Made by a program: the position numbers and the translations under genes
Shown: piece by piece, positions 34,800-42,141 of the stretch
Layout: the number at the start of each line of letters is the position of its first letter
Position numbering within the stretch: position 1 is the first letter of the stretch
Notes under the pieces: generated by a model
What the model saw: the letters and a program-made list of their open reading frames with translations, nothing else
What the model was told of the DNA's origin: nothing
The model's database searches: none
Origin: Sanguibacter suarezii NBRC 16159
GTDB taxonomy: Bacteria; Actinomycetota; Actinomycetes; Actinomycetales; Cellulomonadaceae
Reading direction: 5' to 3'
Length of the DNA stretch: 64,000 nucleotides
Assembly: GCF_001552735.1 (NCBI RefSeq)
Contig: NZ_BCRT01000006.1
Location: 38,367 to 102,366, forward strand

Positions 34800-34815
34800 T
34801 ACCGAGTGGTCGGTA
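34800..34815. promoter_or_regulatory. TetR-type palindrome upstream of the GH3 gene
   Basis: TACCGA-GTGG-TCGGTA, 6-base arms around 4 bases, 65 bases ahead of the GH3 start. This is the shape of a TetR-family operator. No tetR gene is in the window, so the regulator is unknown. Confidence 0.45.
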
Positions 34816-34844
34816 ATTGGTGAGGCCCGGAGCCAAGACGCTGG

Positions 34845-35294
34845 TCAGACGCGCGTCCGCTCGGCGCGCGCCGCCCGGAAGGCGGCCCACGCACCGGTCG
34901 ACCACAGCGCCCACACCACGAGCAGCGGCTGGAAGAGGAGCCGGACGGCGCGCGCCTGGTCGGAGTCGAGCCCGAAGGCATCGGTCCGCGTGACCAGCTG
35001 GGAGATGTTCCCCGGGAAGATCGCCACGAAGAACGCCGCGACGAGCCAGCCGACCTGCACCCGCCGCCCCGGCAGCACCAGCAGCGCCCCACCGAGGGAG
35101 ATCTCCATGACGCCCGAGACGACCACGACCGTGTCCGGGGTGACCGGCACCCACCGAGGGACCTGGGCGAGGAACTCCGTGCGGGCGAAGGTCAGGTGGC
35201 TGATCCCGGCGAAGACGAGGAAGGCTCCCAGCGCGAGGCGCCCCACGGTCCGGGGCGCAGAGCTGGGCGGGGTGAGGGAGGTGTCAGAGTCCAT
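34845..35294 (-). CDS. DoxX-family membrane protein
   Basis: A 149-residue protein with four membrane helices (GRLALGAFLVFAGISHLTF at about 18-36, VVVVSGVMEISLGGALLVLP, VGWLVAAFFVAIFPGNISQLV, LFQPLLVVWALWSTGAWA). The DoxX-type motif FAGISHLTF and the charged loop LPGRRVQVG match the family. DoxX proteins are uncharacterised quinone-linked or redox-associated membrane proteins; some actinobacterial versions work with superoxide dismutase and thiosulfate sulfurtransferase. It neighbours the MerR regulator and GH3 gene on the same strand with no clear functional link. Confidence 0.75.
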   Translation of the reverse strand: MDSDTSLTPPSSAPRTVGRLALGAFLVFAGISHLTFARTEFLAQVPRWVPVTPDTVVVVSGVMEISLGGALLVLPGRRVQVGWLVAAFFVAIFPGNISQLVTRTDAFGLDSDQARAVRLLFQPLLVVWALWSTGAWAAFRAARAERTRV

Positions 35295-35338
35295 CCCCTA
35301 TGGTCACCCCGCCGTCCCCTCCCAGCCCGCTGAGCGGG

Positions 35339-35701
35339 CTAGACGGTCTGGCTCGAGTACGCCTCGACCTTGGCGTCGATGGCGCTGAGGTGCGCGGTGA
35401 CCTGAGCGAGCTGGGCGAGCACGGCGAGGCGGTGCGTCTGCAACAGCTCCAGGCGCTCCCGCTCGTTGCCGGCGCCCTCCCGGACCAGCTGGGCGTAGCG
35501 GCTGACGTCGCGGATCGGCATGCCGGTGGCACGCAGGCAGGTGATGAGCGTGATCCAGCTGATGTCGTCCTCGCAGTAGCGACGGTGCCCGGTGGGCGAG
35601 CGGTCCACCTCGCGCAGCAGCAGCCCGTCACGTTCGTAGTACCGCAGGGTGTGCACGGACAGCCCCGTCCGCGCGGCAGCCTCGGCGATCGTCAGATGCA
35701 T
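35339..35701 (-). CDS. MerR-family transcriptional regulator
   Basis: A 120-residue regulator. The N-terminal winged-helix motif is HLTIAEAAARTGLSVHTLRYYERDGLLLREVDRSPTGHRRYCEDDISW, residues 2-49, followed by a long dimerisation coiled coil ending AKVEAYSSQTV. No C-terminal metal cysteine pair is present, so it is not an ArsR/SoxR-type metal sensor; it more resembles organic-ligand or stress MerR proteins. The ATG at 35701 begins the conserved motif. It diverges from the Gfo/Idh oxidoreductase gene 119 bp away, which is the likely target. A 7-base dyad overlaps the start region. Confidence 0.85.
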   Translation of the reverse strand: MHLTIAEAAARTGLSVHTLRYYERDGLLLREVDRSPTGHRRYCEDDISWITLITCLRATGMPIRDVSRYAQLVREGAGNERERLELLQTHRLAVLAQLAQVTAHLSAIDAKVEAYSSQTV

Positions 35702-35724
35702 GGTCACAGTCAACACCGTGACCA
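35701..35724. promoter_or_regulatory. Dyad in the merR/oxidoreductase gap
   Basis: TGGTCAC and its exact complement GTGACCA are separated by 10 bases (35701-35707, 35718-35724). It may be the MerR operator; position overlaps the first codon of merR, which would allow autoregulation. Confidence 0.4.
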
Positions 35725-35820
35725 GCCCAGATCCGGTGACCGCGAGCGGCAGGCCGCCCGGGTGGCGTAGTGTCCGCCGGAGCGCCACAGGGACTCGCCG
35801 CGGCGCGGAGGAGGACCCCC

Positions 35821-36756
35821 GTGCGTGCCGCGATCATCGGCGTGGGCGACATCGCCCGCAAGGCCTACCTGCCCGTGCTCTGCGCAGACCCGCGCCTCAC
35901 CCCGGTGCTGGTCAGCCGCACCGCCCAGGTGCGCGACGACGTCGCTCGGGCCTACCGCATCCCCGACACCTTCAGCTCGGTCACCGAGGCGCTCGCCAGC
36001 GGCCTCGACGTGGCCTTCGTGCACGCCGCGACGGTGGCGCACGCCGAGATCCTCGACGAGCTCATCGCCGCCGGGGTGCACGTCTACGTCGACAAGCCCA
36101 TCGACGACACCGCCGCCGGGGCCACCCGCCTCGCCGAGGCGGCCCGCCGCGCGGGGGTGAGCCTCGCCGTCGGCTTCAACCGCCGCTTCGCACCCGAGTA
36201 CGCGGCGCTCGCGGCCTGGGCTGACCGGGACACGGTGATCCTCGGCAAGCACCGGTTCGCCGCACCGTCCCCGCGGGTCTCCGAGGTCACGGCCGGGCGC
36301 CTCGACGACGACCGCTCCCTGATCTTCGACGACTTCATCCACGTGCTGGACACCCTGCGCTTCCTCGGCGCAGAAGGAGCCGACGGCGTGGACGTCTCGG
36401 CCCGCCGCGACGACGGCGAGCTGCGCCGCATCCAGGTGGTGCTGCGCGACGGTCAGCGCCGGGCGACCGGCCTGATGGACCGCGACAGCGGCGTCACGAC
36501 CGAGGAGCTCGACGTGTTCGCCCCCGGACGCCGCGCCCGCGTGCGAGACCTGGCGGAGGTGACCACCTACGCCGGCGGCACCACGACCGTGCGCCACCGC
36601 CAGGAGTGGACCTCGGTCGCCTACCAGCGCGGCTTCCGCAGCGCGGTGGGTGCCTTCATCGGCGCCGTGAGCGCCGGTCAGGTGCTCGACGCCGCGGACG
36701 CCGTGCGCACCCACGAGCTGTGCGAGGCGGTCGTGGAACAGCTGAGCCAGATCTGA
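35821..36756 (+). CDS. Gfo/Idh/MocA-family oxidoreductase
   Basis: A 311-residue NAD(P)-dependent oxidoreductase. The Rossmann motif VRAAIIGVGDIARKAYLPVL opens the protein, and the catalytic EKP-like motif appears as VYVDKPIDDTAAG (Lys conserved, Asp in place of Glu). GFNRRFAPEYAALAA follows, the usual substrate-loop position. The GTG at 35821 has a GGAGGAGG site; an upstream in-frame ATG is not used. Substrates in this family are usually sugars or inositols, and the proximity to GH3 may point to carbohydrate metabolism, though they are on opposite strands. Divergent MerR control is plausible. Confidence 0.85.
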   Translation: MRAAIIGVGDIARKAYLPVLCADPRLTPVLVSRTAQVRDDVARAYRIPDTFSSVTEALASGLDVAFVHAATVAHAEILDELIAAGVHVYVDKPIDDTAAGATRLAEAARRAGVSLAVGFNRRFAPEYAALAAWADRDTVILGKHRFAAPSPRVSEVTAGRLDDDRSLIFDDFIHVLDTLRFLGAEGADGVDVSARRDDGELRRIQVVLRDGQRRATGLMDRDSGVTTEELDVFAPGRRARVRDLAEVTTYAGGTTTVRHRQEWTSVAYQRGFRSAVGAFIGAVSAGQVLDAADAVRTHELCEAVVEQLSQI

Positions 36757-36793
36757 CGGGTGCCGCCGACGGGTGCCGCTGACGGGTGCCGCC
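36755..36793. repeat. Three 13-bp tandem repeats, GACGGGTGCCGCY
   Basis: Three near-identical 13-base units (36755, 36768, 36781) begin inside the stop codon of the oxidoreductase gene. No function visible; compare the 10-bp array at 10321 and the 12-bp pair at 50400, also at gene ends. Confidence 0.8.
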
Positions 36794-36861
36794 GCAGACA
36801 CGCAGACCGCACAGCGGCGTCTGCCGTTGAGCGGGACCCGACGGTCGGCGACGATGGTCAG

Positions 36862-37137
36862 ATGATCCGTGTGCAGGCCGTCGTCACCGGCGCCGTCCAG
36901 GGGGTCGGCTTCCGCTGGGCCACCCGGCGCGAGGCCGCGCGGCTGGCCGTGGCAGGGTTCGTGCGCAACCGGCCCGACGGCAGCGTCGAGGTCGAGGTCG
37001 AGGGCGACCCGGACGCCGTCGGGCAGCTGGTGCGGTGGCTGGAGAAGGGGCCGCCCGCCGCGCAGGTGCGCCGGGTGCAGGTCGACGGCCGCCCGCCGCA
37101 GGGCACCACCGGCTTCGAGGTGGTCGAGGACGCCTGA
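36862..37137 (+). CDS. acyP: Acylphosphatase
   Basis: A 91-residue acylphosphatase that hydrolyses carboxyl-phosphate bonds. Both family signatures are present: GAVQGVGFRWATRREA (catalytic Arg, residues 9-24) and GFVRNRPDGSVEVEVEGDPDAV (catalytic Asn), followed by LVRWLEKGPPAAQVRRV. Length equals the family norm of about 90-95. The ATG at 36862 starts the homology; a longer frame upstream is unsupported. Probably monocistronic, ending 22 bases from the convergent sigma factor gene. Confidence 0.93.
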   Translation: MIRVQAVVTGAVQGVGFRWATRREAARLAVAGFVRNRPDGSVEVEVEGDPDAVGQLVRWLEKGPPAAQVRRVQVDGRPPQGTTGFEVVEDA

Positions 37138-37159
37138 CCGCTGGTGCGCCGCCCGACCG

Positions 37160-37720
37160 TCACCGCCAGTCCTCCAGCCGGTCGAGCAGGGTGCGTCGGG
37201 CGCGGTGCACCCGGACCTTCGCGGCGACCTCCGTGATCCCCAGGATCGCGCCGACCTGGGCGTGGGTGTGACCGCTGAAGGTGTGCAGGACGAGGGCTGC
37301 CCGCTGGTCGAAGGGCAGGGCCATCACCGCCCGCACCACCGCGTCGTGATGATGATGGGCGACCACCACGGTGTCGGTCGTGGGGCTGTGCGCCGCGGGC
37401 TCGTCGAGCAGCGGCTGGGTGGGGTGCCGGGCCCGGCCGAGGTTGTGGCAGCGGTTGATGACGATCCGGACGAGCCAGGTGCTGAAGGTCGCGTCGCCAT
37501 GGAAGCCGGGGAGGGCCTGCCAGGCGGCCAGCAGCGCGTCCTGGACGACGTCTTGAGCGTCCTGCGGGCTGCCGGTCATGCGCAGCGCCACCCGGAAGGC
37601 GAGCTCCTCGTGGCGGCGGACGAGGACCTCGAAGGCGCCCTCGTCACCGGACCGTGCCCGCTCCATGAGCTCGCGCTGCCGCCTGGAGTCCTCGGGCGGG
37701 ACCGCGCCGAGGGCTGTCAT
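37160..37720 (-). CDS. RNA polymerase sigma factor, ECF (sigma-70) family
   Basis: A 186-residue ECF sigma factor. Region 2 shows EGAFEVLVRRHEELAFRVALRMTGSPQDAQDVVQDALLAAWQALPGF and TFSTWLVRIVINRCHN. Region 4 shows LPFDQRAALVLHTFSGHTHAQVGAILGITEVAAKVRVHRARRTLLDRL. A His-rich VVAHHHHDAVV stretch lies between them and is unusual. The ATG at 37720 is chosen; a longer start at about 37755 (adding MVTAHAANVSVP) cannot be excluded, since neither has a good ribosome site. No anti-sigma gene is linked, but the gene diverges from the Asp23 envelope-stress operon, which is a strong candidate regulon. Confidence 0.88.
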   Translation of the reverse strand: MTALGAVPPEDSRRQRELMERARSGDEGAFEVLVRRHEELAFRVALRMTGSPQDAQDVVQDALLAAWQALPGFHGDATFSTWLVRIVINRCHNLGRARHPTQPLLDEPAAHSPTTDTVVVAHHHHDAVVRAVMALPFDQRAALVLHTFSGHTHAQVGAILGITEVAAKVRVHRARRTLLDRLEDWR

Positions 37721-37748
37721 GGGGACGGACACGTTCGCTGCATGAGCT

Positions 37749-37773
37749 GTAACCATTTGCGCTCGGCGGTGTC
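37749..37773 (+). promoter_or_regulatory. Candidate ECF-type promoter of the Asp23 operon
   Basis: GTAAC (37749-37753), 16 bases, TGTC (37770-37773). The shape follows SigE-type ECF promoters (AAC ... 16-17 ... CGTC). It would start transcription about 90 bases ahead of the first Asp23 gene. Assignment to the adjacent sigma factor is inference. Confidence 0.35.
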
Positions 37774-37867
37774 TAACTAGGTGTTGGTCACCATCATCGA
37801 CGGTTACCGGTTCCCCAGCGCGGGGTGGGTGACACGCTCGACCACAGTCCAAGGGAGACGACCCACC

Positions 37868-38356
37868 GTGAGCACACCCACCGCACCCTCCAGCCCGACC
37901 CCCGGCGCCGCACCCGGCACCACGTCCACGCCCTCCGGCGGTGCCCTCGCCACCCAGACGGAGCTGCACCGCACGACGCAGGGCCGCACCACCATCGCCG
38001 ACGGGGTGGTGCAGAAGATCGCCGGCCTGGCCGCCCGCGAGGTAGCGGGCGTGCACGCGCTCGGCGGCGGCACCGCCCGCGCGCTCGGCTCCCTGCGCGA
38101 GCGCATCCCCGGCGCCTCCCAGTCCGCCAGCCAGGGCGTGTCCGTTGAGGTCGGAGAGACGCAGGCGGCGGTCGACCTGGACATCGTCACCGAGTACGGC
38201 GTGTCCATCGCCGACGTCGCCCGGGCCGTGCGCCGCAACGTCATCTCCGCCGTCGAGGGCATGACCGAGCTGCAGGTCACCGAGGTCAACGTCTCGGTCA
38301 ACGACATCCACCTGCCCAGCGACGACGACAACGAGCCGGAGTCACGAGTCCAGTGA
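37868..38356 (+). CDS. Asp23/Gls24-family envelope stress protein
   Basis: A 162-residue protein. A disordered Thr/Pro/Ala N-terminus (about residues 1-45) precedes the Asp23 domain: TTIADGVVQKIAGLAAREVAGVHALGGG, SVEVGETQAAVDLDIVTEYGVSIADVARAVRRNVISAVEGMTELQVTEVNVSVNDIHLP. Asp23 proteins polymerise beneath the membrane and help the cell cope with envelope or alkaline stress, tethered by AmaP. GGGAG precedes the GTG start. First gene of a six-gene unit with overlapping starts and stops. Confidence 0.9.
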   Translation: MSTPTAPSSPTPGAAPGTTSTPSGGALATQTELHRTTQGRTTIADGVVQKIAGLAAREVAGVHALGGGTARALGSLRERIPGASQSASQGVSVEVGETQAAVDLDIVTEYGVSIADVARAVRRNVISAVEGMTELQVTEVNVSVNDIHLPSDDDNEPESRVQ

Positions 38357-38754
38357 CCCAGTCCGCGGATCAGGGAGCGTGGGTCGATCTCACCGCGCCC
38401 GAACCCGCTGACGTCATCGCCACCGCCGTCTCCCGGTGCCCGGACGTGGTCGCCTTGTCCTCCGGCGGCCTGCGCCCGGTGGCCACCTACCTCACCGGGC
38501 GCCAGGTGCCCGGGGTCCACGTCGACGACGACCGGGTCCGGGTAGCCCTGGTGGGCGCGATGGGCGTGCCGATCCCGACGATCGCCGCGCAGGTCCGCGC
38601 GGCCGTCGCCCCCTTCGCCGGGGGCCGGGCGATCGACGTGGACGTCGTCGACATCCAGCCGGCGGCCACGCCGCCTGCCCGCGAGGCTGGCCAGGCCGGC
38701 CAGGCCGGCCGAACCAACGAGCTTCGCCCTGCCCCCCAGGCTCGCGGAGGCTGA
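38353..38754 (+). CDS. Asp23-like accessory protein, second gene of operon
   Basis: A 133-residue protein starting at a GTG that overlaps the previous stop (GTGA). The middle (VHVDDDRVRVALVGAMGVPIPTIAAQVRAAVAPFAGGRAIDVDVVDIQ) has the alternating strand/helix pattern of the Asp23 fold, including the V-P-I-P turn where Asp23 has V-S-I-A. A short CPDVVALSSGG segment resembles the beginning of the domain. The C-terminus is a Gly/Gln/Ala linker (EAGQAGQAGRTNELRPAPQ). I regard it as a divergent or half Asp23 domain; the actinobacterial Asp23 clusters often hold such a gene without a name. Confidence 0.65.
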   Translation: MTQSADQGAWVDLTAPEPADVIATAVSRCPDVVALSSGGLRPVATYLTGRQVPGVHVDDDRVRVALVGAMGVPIPTIAAQVRAAVAPFAGGRAIDVDVVDIQPAATPPAREAGQAGQAGRTNELRPAPQARGG

Positions 38755-38807
38755 CCCCGCCTGCCCGCCACGTCCTTCTCCGTCCGTCGGTTGCTCTGGA
38801 GGTTGCC

Positions 38808-38993
38808 ATGTCACCGTCCGTCGTCGGCCTGTTCGCAGGTCTGCTGCTCGGCCTGGGCTGGGTCGTCGGGGGCTTCTACGCCTTCGTCGGCGTCGCAGTG
38901 CTGGGTGCCATCGGTCTGTTCATCGGCAAGGTCGTCGCGGGTGAGATCGACCTGACGCCCTACCTGGGCGGCGGACGCCGCACCCCGAAATGA
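38808..38993 (+). CDS. Small membrane protein, DUF2273-like
   Basis: A 61-residue protein with two close hydrophobic helices (SVVGLFAGLLLGLGWVVGGFY and VGVAVLGAIGLFIGKVVAG) and a short polar tail IDLTPYLGGGRRTPK. Length, topology and location inside an Asp23 operon match the DUF2273 small integral membrane proteins of Gram-positive Asp23 clusters. A CTGGAGG site sits well before the ATG. Its stop overlaps the next start (ATGA). Probably part of the membrane-anchoring complex. Confidence 0.8.
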   Translation: MSPSVVGLFAGLLLGLGWVVGGFYAFVGVAVLGAIGLFIGKVVAGEIDLTPYLGGGRRTPK

Positions 38994-39370
38994 CCGCCAT
39001 GAGCGACACCGACCCGGGTGAGCGTGGGCGTCTGCACATCGCCGAGCGGGTCGTGGAGCGGGTGGCCGGGTACGCGGTCACCTTGGTCCCGGACGCCACC
39101 GCCGCGCCGCGCCGGGTGCTGGGCCGGTCCATGGGCCAGCGCGACGAGGAGGACGAGGCCAAGGTCAGCGCGGAGGTGCACGGCGGTACGGCCAGCGTGC
39201 ACGCCACGATCGCGGTGCGCTGGCCGGCGTCGGTGAGAGCAGTGGCTCAGGAGGTCCGCACCCGCATCCGCGACGACCTCACCCACATCACCCAGGTGAC
39301 GGTCGACCACGTCGACATCGACGTGGTGAGCCTGCCCGCGGAGACCACACGCACCCGAAGGGTCCGGTGA
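38990..39370 (+). CDS. Asp23/Gls24-family protein, second Asp23 domain of operon
   Basis: A 126-residue protein with the Asp23 pattern HIAERVVERVAGYAVTLVPDATA, then EDEAKVSAEVHGGTASVHATIAVRWPASVRAVAQEVRTRIRDDLTHITQVTVDHVDIDVVSL, lacking the long disordered N-terminus of the first copy. The start overlaps the previous gene; an alternative ATG is 9 bases downstream. It may co-polymerise with the 37868 protein. The repeated Asp23 domain, together with the membrane parts, makes the operon look like a complete actinobacterial envelope-stress module. Confidence 0.85.
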   Translation: MTAMSDTDPGERGRLHIAERVVERVAGYAVTLVPDATAAPRRVLGRSMGQRDEEDEAKVSAEVHGGTASVHATIAVRWPASVRAVAQEVRTRIRDDLTHITQVTVDHVDIDVVSLPAETTRTRRVR

Positions 39371-39915
39371 CCCCCATGGCGCTCACCCGTCGCATCCTGT
39401 CGGTTCTGCTGGCTCTGGTCCTGCTGCTGGGCGGGCTCCTGGCGGCCGTGGAGATCGTGCTGGCCCTGCTGGGCCGCGAGCCCTGGCTCCTGCCGCACGA
39501 GGACTGGGCCAACCAGCTCGGGGACCGGAGCTGGGACGAGTCCACCGTCCGCACCGTGCTGGGCGTGGTCGCCGTCGTCGGCCTGCTGCTGCTGCTGGTC
39601 GGGCTGAGCCGGGGGCGTCCTGCCGCGCTCACCCTGCCCGCCCGCGCCGACGGACCGGGTGCGGTCACCGTGACCGCCTCCCGCCGGGGCATCGAGCGGA
39701 GCCTGGAGCAGGCGGTGCGCGAGTCCGACGGGATCACCGGAGCCAAGGTCACGGTGTCCCGGCGCACCGCGACCGTCTACGCGACCAGCAGCACCCGCGT
39801 CCCCGGTGACCTGCGCGCCGGCGTCGAGCAGTCCCTCGCCGACCGGCTGGCTGAGCTCGGCCTGACGGACACGCTGCGCACCAGGGTGCGCGTCACGTCG
39901 CGGGAGGCGAGATGA
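39367..39915 (+). CDS. DUF6286-type two-helix membrane protein
   Basis: A 182-residue protein with two membrane helices (ILSVLLALVLLLGGLLAAVEIVLALLG, about 10-36, and VRTVLGVVAVVGLLLLLVGLSRG, about 60-82), followed by a soluble domain (GAVTVTASRRGIERSLEQAVRESDGITGAKVTVSRRTATVYATSSTRVP...). This matches DUF6286, found with Asp23 genes in actinobacteria and analogous to AmaP. It starts at a GTG overlapping the preceding stop; an ATG at 39376 is an alternative. The soluble domain has an Asp23-like alternating fold and may bind Asp23. Confidence 0.75.
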   Translation: MTPMALTRRILSVLLALVLLLGGLLAAVEIVLALLGREPWLLPHEDWANQLGDRSWDESTVRTVLGVVAVVGLLLLLVGLSRGRPAALTLPARADGPGAVTVTASRRGIERSLEQAVRESDGITGAKVTVSRRTATVYATSSTRVPGDLRAGVEQSLADRLAELGLTDTLRTRVRVTSREAR

Positions 39916-40484
39916 GGTCCCACGCGAGCAGGGTCAACCGCACCGCGCTCACCGTCCTCGGGCTGCTGCTGCTGGCGGCTGGAGTGCTGGGGGTCGTGCT
40001 GAGCTCCGGAGGGTTCGGAGAGCGGCGAGCGGCCTCCGCGGTGGTGCCCCAGGACCTGCGCGAGCTGGCCGCGGACAGCTGGTGGTTCTGGCCGGCGCTC
40101 GCGGTGGTCGCGCTGATCATCGCCTACCTGGGATGGCGGTGGCTCACGGCTCAGGTGCGCACCGACCGGCTGCGTCAGCTCGACCTCACCGGCAACCCGC
40201 GCGAGGGCACCACGACCATCGACACCTCCGCGATCACCCGGGCCCTGGCCGACGAGGTCGACGACCTGCCCGGGGTGTCCGGGGCCGCCGCACACCTGCG
40301 CGGCCACGGTGCGCCCCGGATGGACCTCGTCGTCGACCTCACCCGCCGTGCCGACGTCGCGCTGGTTCGCAAGCGGCTGGAGACCGAGGTGGTCCCGCGG
40401 CTGCGGCAGGCCTTGGACGACCCGGACCTGCCGGTGGCCATCCAGCTCCGGCCGGGCAAGAACACCAGTCGCGACCTGAGGTGA
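39912..40484 (+). CDS. AmaP-like alkaline shock membrane anchor
   Basis: A 190-residue protein with two membrane helices (TALTVLGLLLLAAGVLGVVLSSGG, about 11-34, and WWFWPALAVVALIIAYLGWRWL, about 57-78) and a cytoplasmic domain. The domain ends in TTIDTSAITRALADEVDDLPGVSGAAAHLRGHGAPRMDLVVDLTRRADVALVRKRLETEVVPRLRQALD. The arrangement is that of AmaP, which tethers Asp23 to the membrane. ATGA overlap with the previous gene. Last gene of the operon; a strong hairpin follows at 40501-40527. Confidence 0.82.
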   Translation: MRSHASRVNRTALTVLGLLLLAAGVLGVVLSSGGFGERRAASAVVPQDLRELAADSWWFWPALAVVALIIAYLGWRWLTAQVRTDRLRQLDLTGNPREGTTTIDTSAITRALADEVDDLPGVSGAAAHLRGHGAPRMDLVVDLTRRADVALVRKRLETEVVPRLRQALDDPDLPVAIQLRPGKNTSRDLR

Positions 40485-40500
40485 TCGCGGCCGGGTGCCG

Positions 40501-40527
40501 GCGGCGGGAGAGCGTCTCTCCCGCCGC
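40501..40527. terminator. Terminator hairpin after the Asp23 operon
   Basis: GCGGCGGGAGAG and its exact complement CTCTCCCGCCGC around the loop CGT. It is 16 bases after the last stop codon. No T-run, as is common in high-GC actinobacteria. Confidence 0.8.
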
Positions 40528-40550
40528 TGAGCAGTCAGTATCCTCAGGCC

Positions 40551-41120
40551 ATGCCACGTCTGACTGACCCCGTCGTGCCTGCGGGAACGATGACCGCGAT
40601 GCCGCAGCCGACCCTGGAGCGGGACGGCCTCGTGCTGCGCCCCTTCGAGGCAGGAGACGCCCCTGCCGTCGTCGCCGCGTACGCCGATCCCGGCATCCGG
40701 CGCTGGCACGTGCGCACGATGGTCGACGCCGGGGAGGTGGCGAGCTGGATCTCCGACCGCGCCGACCGCTGGCAGGGCGAGCGCGGCGGCGACTGGGCGG
40801 TGCTGCGCGACGGCGAGCTGGCCGGACGAGCCGGCCTCAACGCCGTCGACCTCGAGGAGGGCTCGGCCGAGCTGGCGTACTGGGTGGTCCCGGGGGCACG
40901 GGGCGCCGGCGTCGCCGTCCGCGCCGCGCGGCTGCTCACCGACTGGGCGTTGAGCGACCTCGGGCTGCACCGGGTGGGCCTGGAGCACTCGACCCAGAAC
41001 GAGGCGTCCTGCCGGGTGGCCCTGCGGGCCGGGCTGGCCGCCGAGGGCGTGCGGCGCAGCTCGGTGCTGCACGCCGACGGGTGGCACGACATGCACGTCC
41101 ACGCCCGCATCGCGGACTGA
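40551..41120 (+). CDS. GNAT-family N-acetyltransferase
   Basis: A 189-residue GNAT protein of the RimJ/RimL type. LERDGLVLRPFEAGDAPAVVAAYADPGIRRWH opens the fold, AELAYWVVPGARGAGVAVRAARLLTDWALSDLGLHRVGLEHSTQNEASCRVALRAGL holds the acetyl-CoA loop (GARGAGVAVRA), and the tail is EGVRRSSVLHADGWHDMHVHARI. Such enzymes acetylate N-termini or small amines. TATCCT lies 6 bases before the ATG, so the mRNA is probably leaderless. An alternative start is the ATG at 40590. Confidence 0.88.
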   Translation: MPRLTDPVVPAGTMTAMPQPTLERDGLVLRPFEAGDAPAVVAAYADPGIRRWHVRTMVDAGEVASWISDRADRWQGERGGDWAVLRDGELAGRAGLNAVDLEEGSAELAYWVVPGARGAGVAVRAARLLTDWALSDLGLHRVGLEHSTQNEASCRVALRAGLAAEGVRRSSVLHADGWHDMHVHARIAD

Positions 41121-41148
41121 TCGCGGGCGCGGACGGATCCCCGGCGGC

Positions 41149-42141
41149 TCAGCTCGGCTGGGCGGCCAGCTCCGGCTCGGCGGCGTCGCCCATGCGGCGG
41201 GCGATGACCGCGCACACGATGAGCTGGATCTGGTGGAAGATCATCAGCGGCAGCACCATGACGCCGATGCTCGCGGCCGGCAGCAGCACGGTCGCCATCG
41301 GGATGCCGCTCGCCAGGGACTTCTTGGACCCGCACATGAGCAGCACCACCCGGTCCGCGCGGGAGAAGCCGAGGCGGTGGCCCAGCGACGTGGTGATCCC
41401 CAGCACCGCTGCGAGCACCACCACGCAGACCACGCCGACGGCGATGATCGAGCCGACCGAGACCGTGGACCAGATGCCGTCCACGACACCCTGGCTGAAG
41501 GCGGAGTACACGACAAGGATGACCGAGCCGCGGTCGGTGAACGTCGTCAGCCGCTTGTGCCGCAGCACCCAGGGCGCCAGCCAGCGCCGCACGAGCTGCC
41601 CGGCGATGAAGGGCGCGAGCAGCTGCAGCCCGATCTTCCCGATCGAGTCGGTCGAGAAGCCGACCGTCCCGCCCAGCAGCAGCGCCACCAGCAGCGGGGT
41701 GATGACGATCCCGGCGAGGTTGGAGAAGGACGCCGCCACGACCGACCCGGCGACGTTCCCGCGGGCGATCGAGGTGAAGGCGATCGAGGACTGCACCGTC
41801 GAGGGCAGCAGGCACATGAACAGCAGGCCGTCGGCGAGGTCGCTCGGGATGATCGTGCCCGGCAGCAGCTGGGTGAGCAGGCCGAGCAGGGGGAACACGA
41901 CGAAGGTCACCGCCAGGACGCTGCCGTGCAGGCGCCAGTCACGCAGCGCGTTGACGGCCTCCTGGGTGGGCAGGCGCACGCCGTAGAGGAAGAACAACCA
42001 CCCCACCGCGATGACGACGGCGTAGTCGAGCACGTCCGCGGTGGTGCCGCGGGCGGGCAGCAGCGTAGCGAGCAGGACGGCCCCGAGCAGCGCCACGATG
42101 AACAGGTCGACGCGGGCGATGACCCGCCGCACAGCGTTCAT
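41149..42141 (-). CDS. SBF-like (bile acid:sodium symporter family) membrane transporter
   Basis: A 330-residue protein with about nine or ten helices, beginning VDLFIVALLGAVLLATLLPA and including GWLFFLYGVRLPTQEAVNALRDWRLH, LPSTVQSSIAFTSIARGNVAGSVVAASFSNLAGIVITP (the unwound cross-over helices with SNLAG) and SGIPMATVLLPAASIGVMVLPLMIFHQIQLIVCAVIARR. This is the YfeH/SBF-like subtype. It probably imports an organic anion or solute with a cation; substrate unknown. The stop-start overlap (ATGA-like) with the isochorismatase gene makes co-transcription very likely, so it may serve that pathway. Confidence 0.85.
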   Translation of the reverse strand: MNAVRRVIARVDLFIVALLGAVLLATLLPARGTTADVLDYAVVIAVGWLFFLYGVRLPTQEAVNALRDWRLHGSVLAVTFVVFPLLGLLTQLLPGTIIPSDLADGLLFMCLLPSTVQSSIAFTSIARGNVAGSVVAASFSNLAGIVITPLLVALLLGGTVGFSTDSIGKIGLQLLAPFIAGQLVRRWLAPWVLRHKRLTTFTDRGSVILVVYSAFSQGVVDGIWSTVSVGSIIAVGVVCVVVLAAVLGITTSLGHRLGFSRADRVVLLMCGSKKSLASGIPMATVLLPAASIGVMVLPLMIFHQIQLIVCAVIARRMGDAAEPELAAQPS

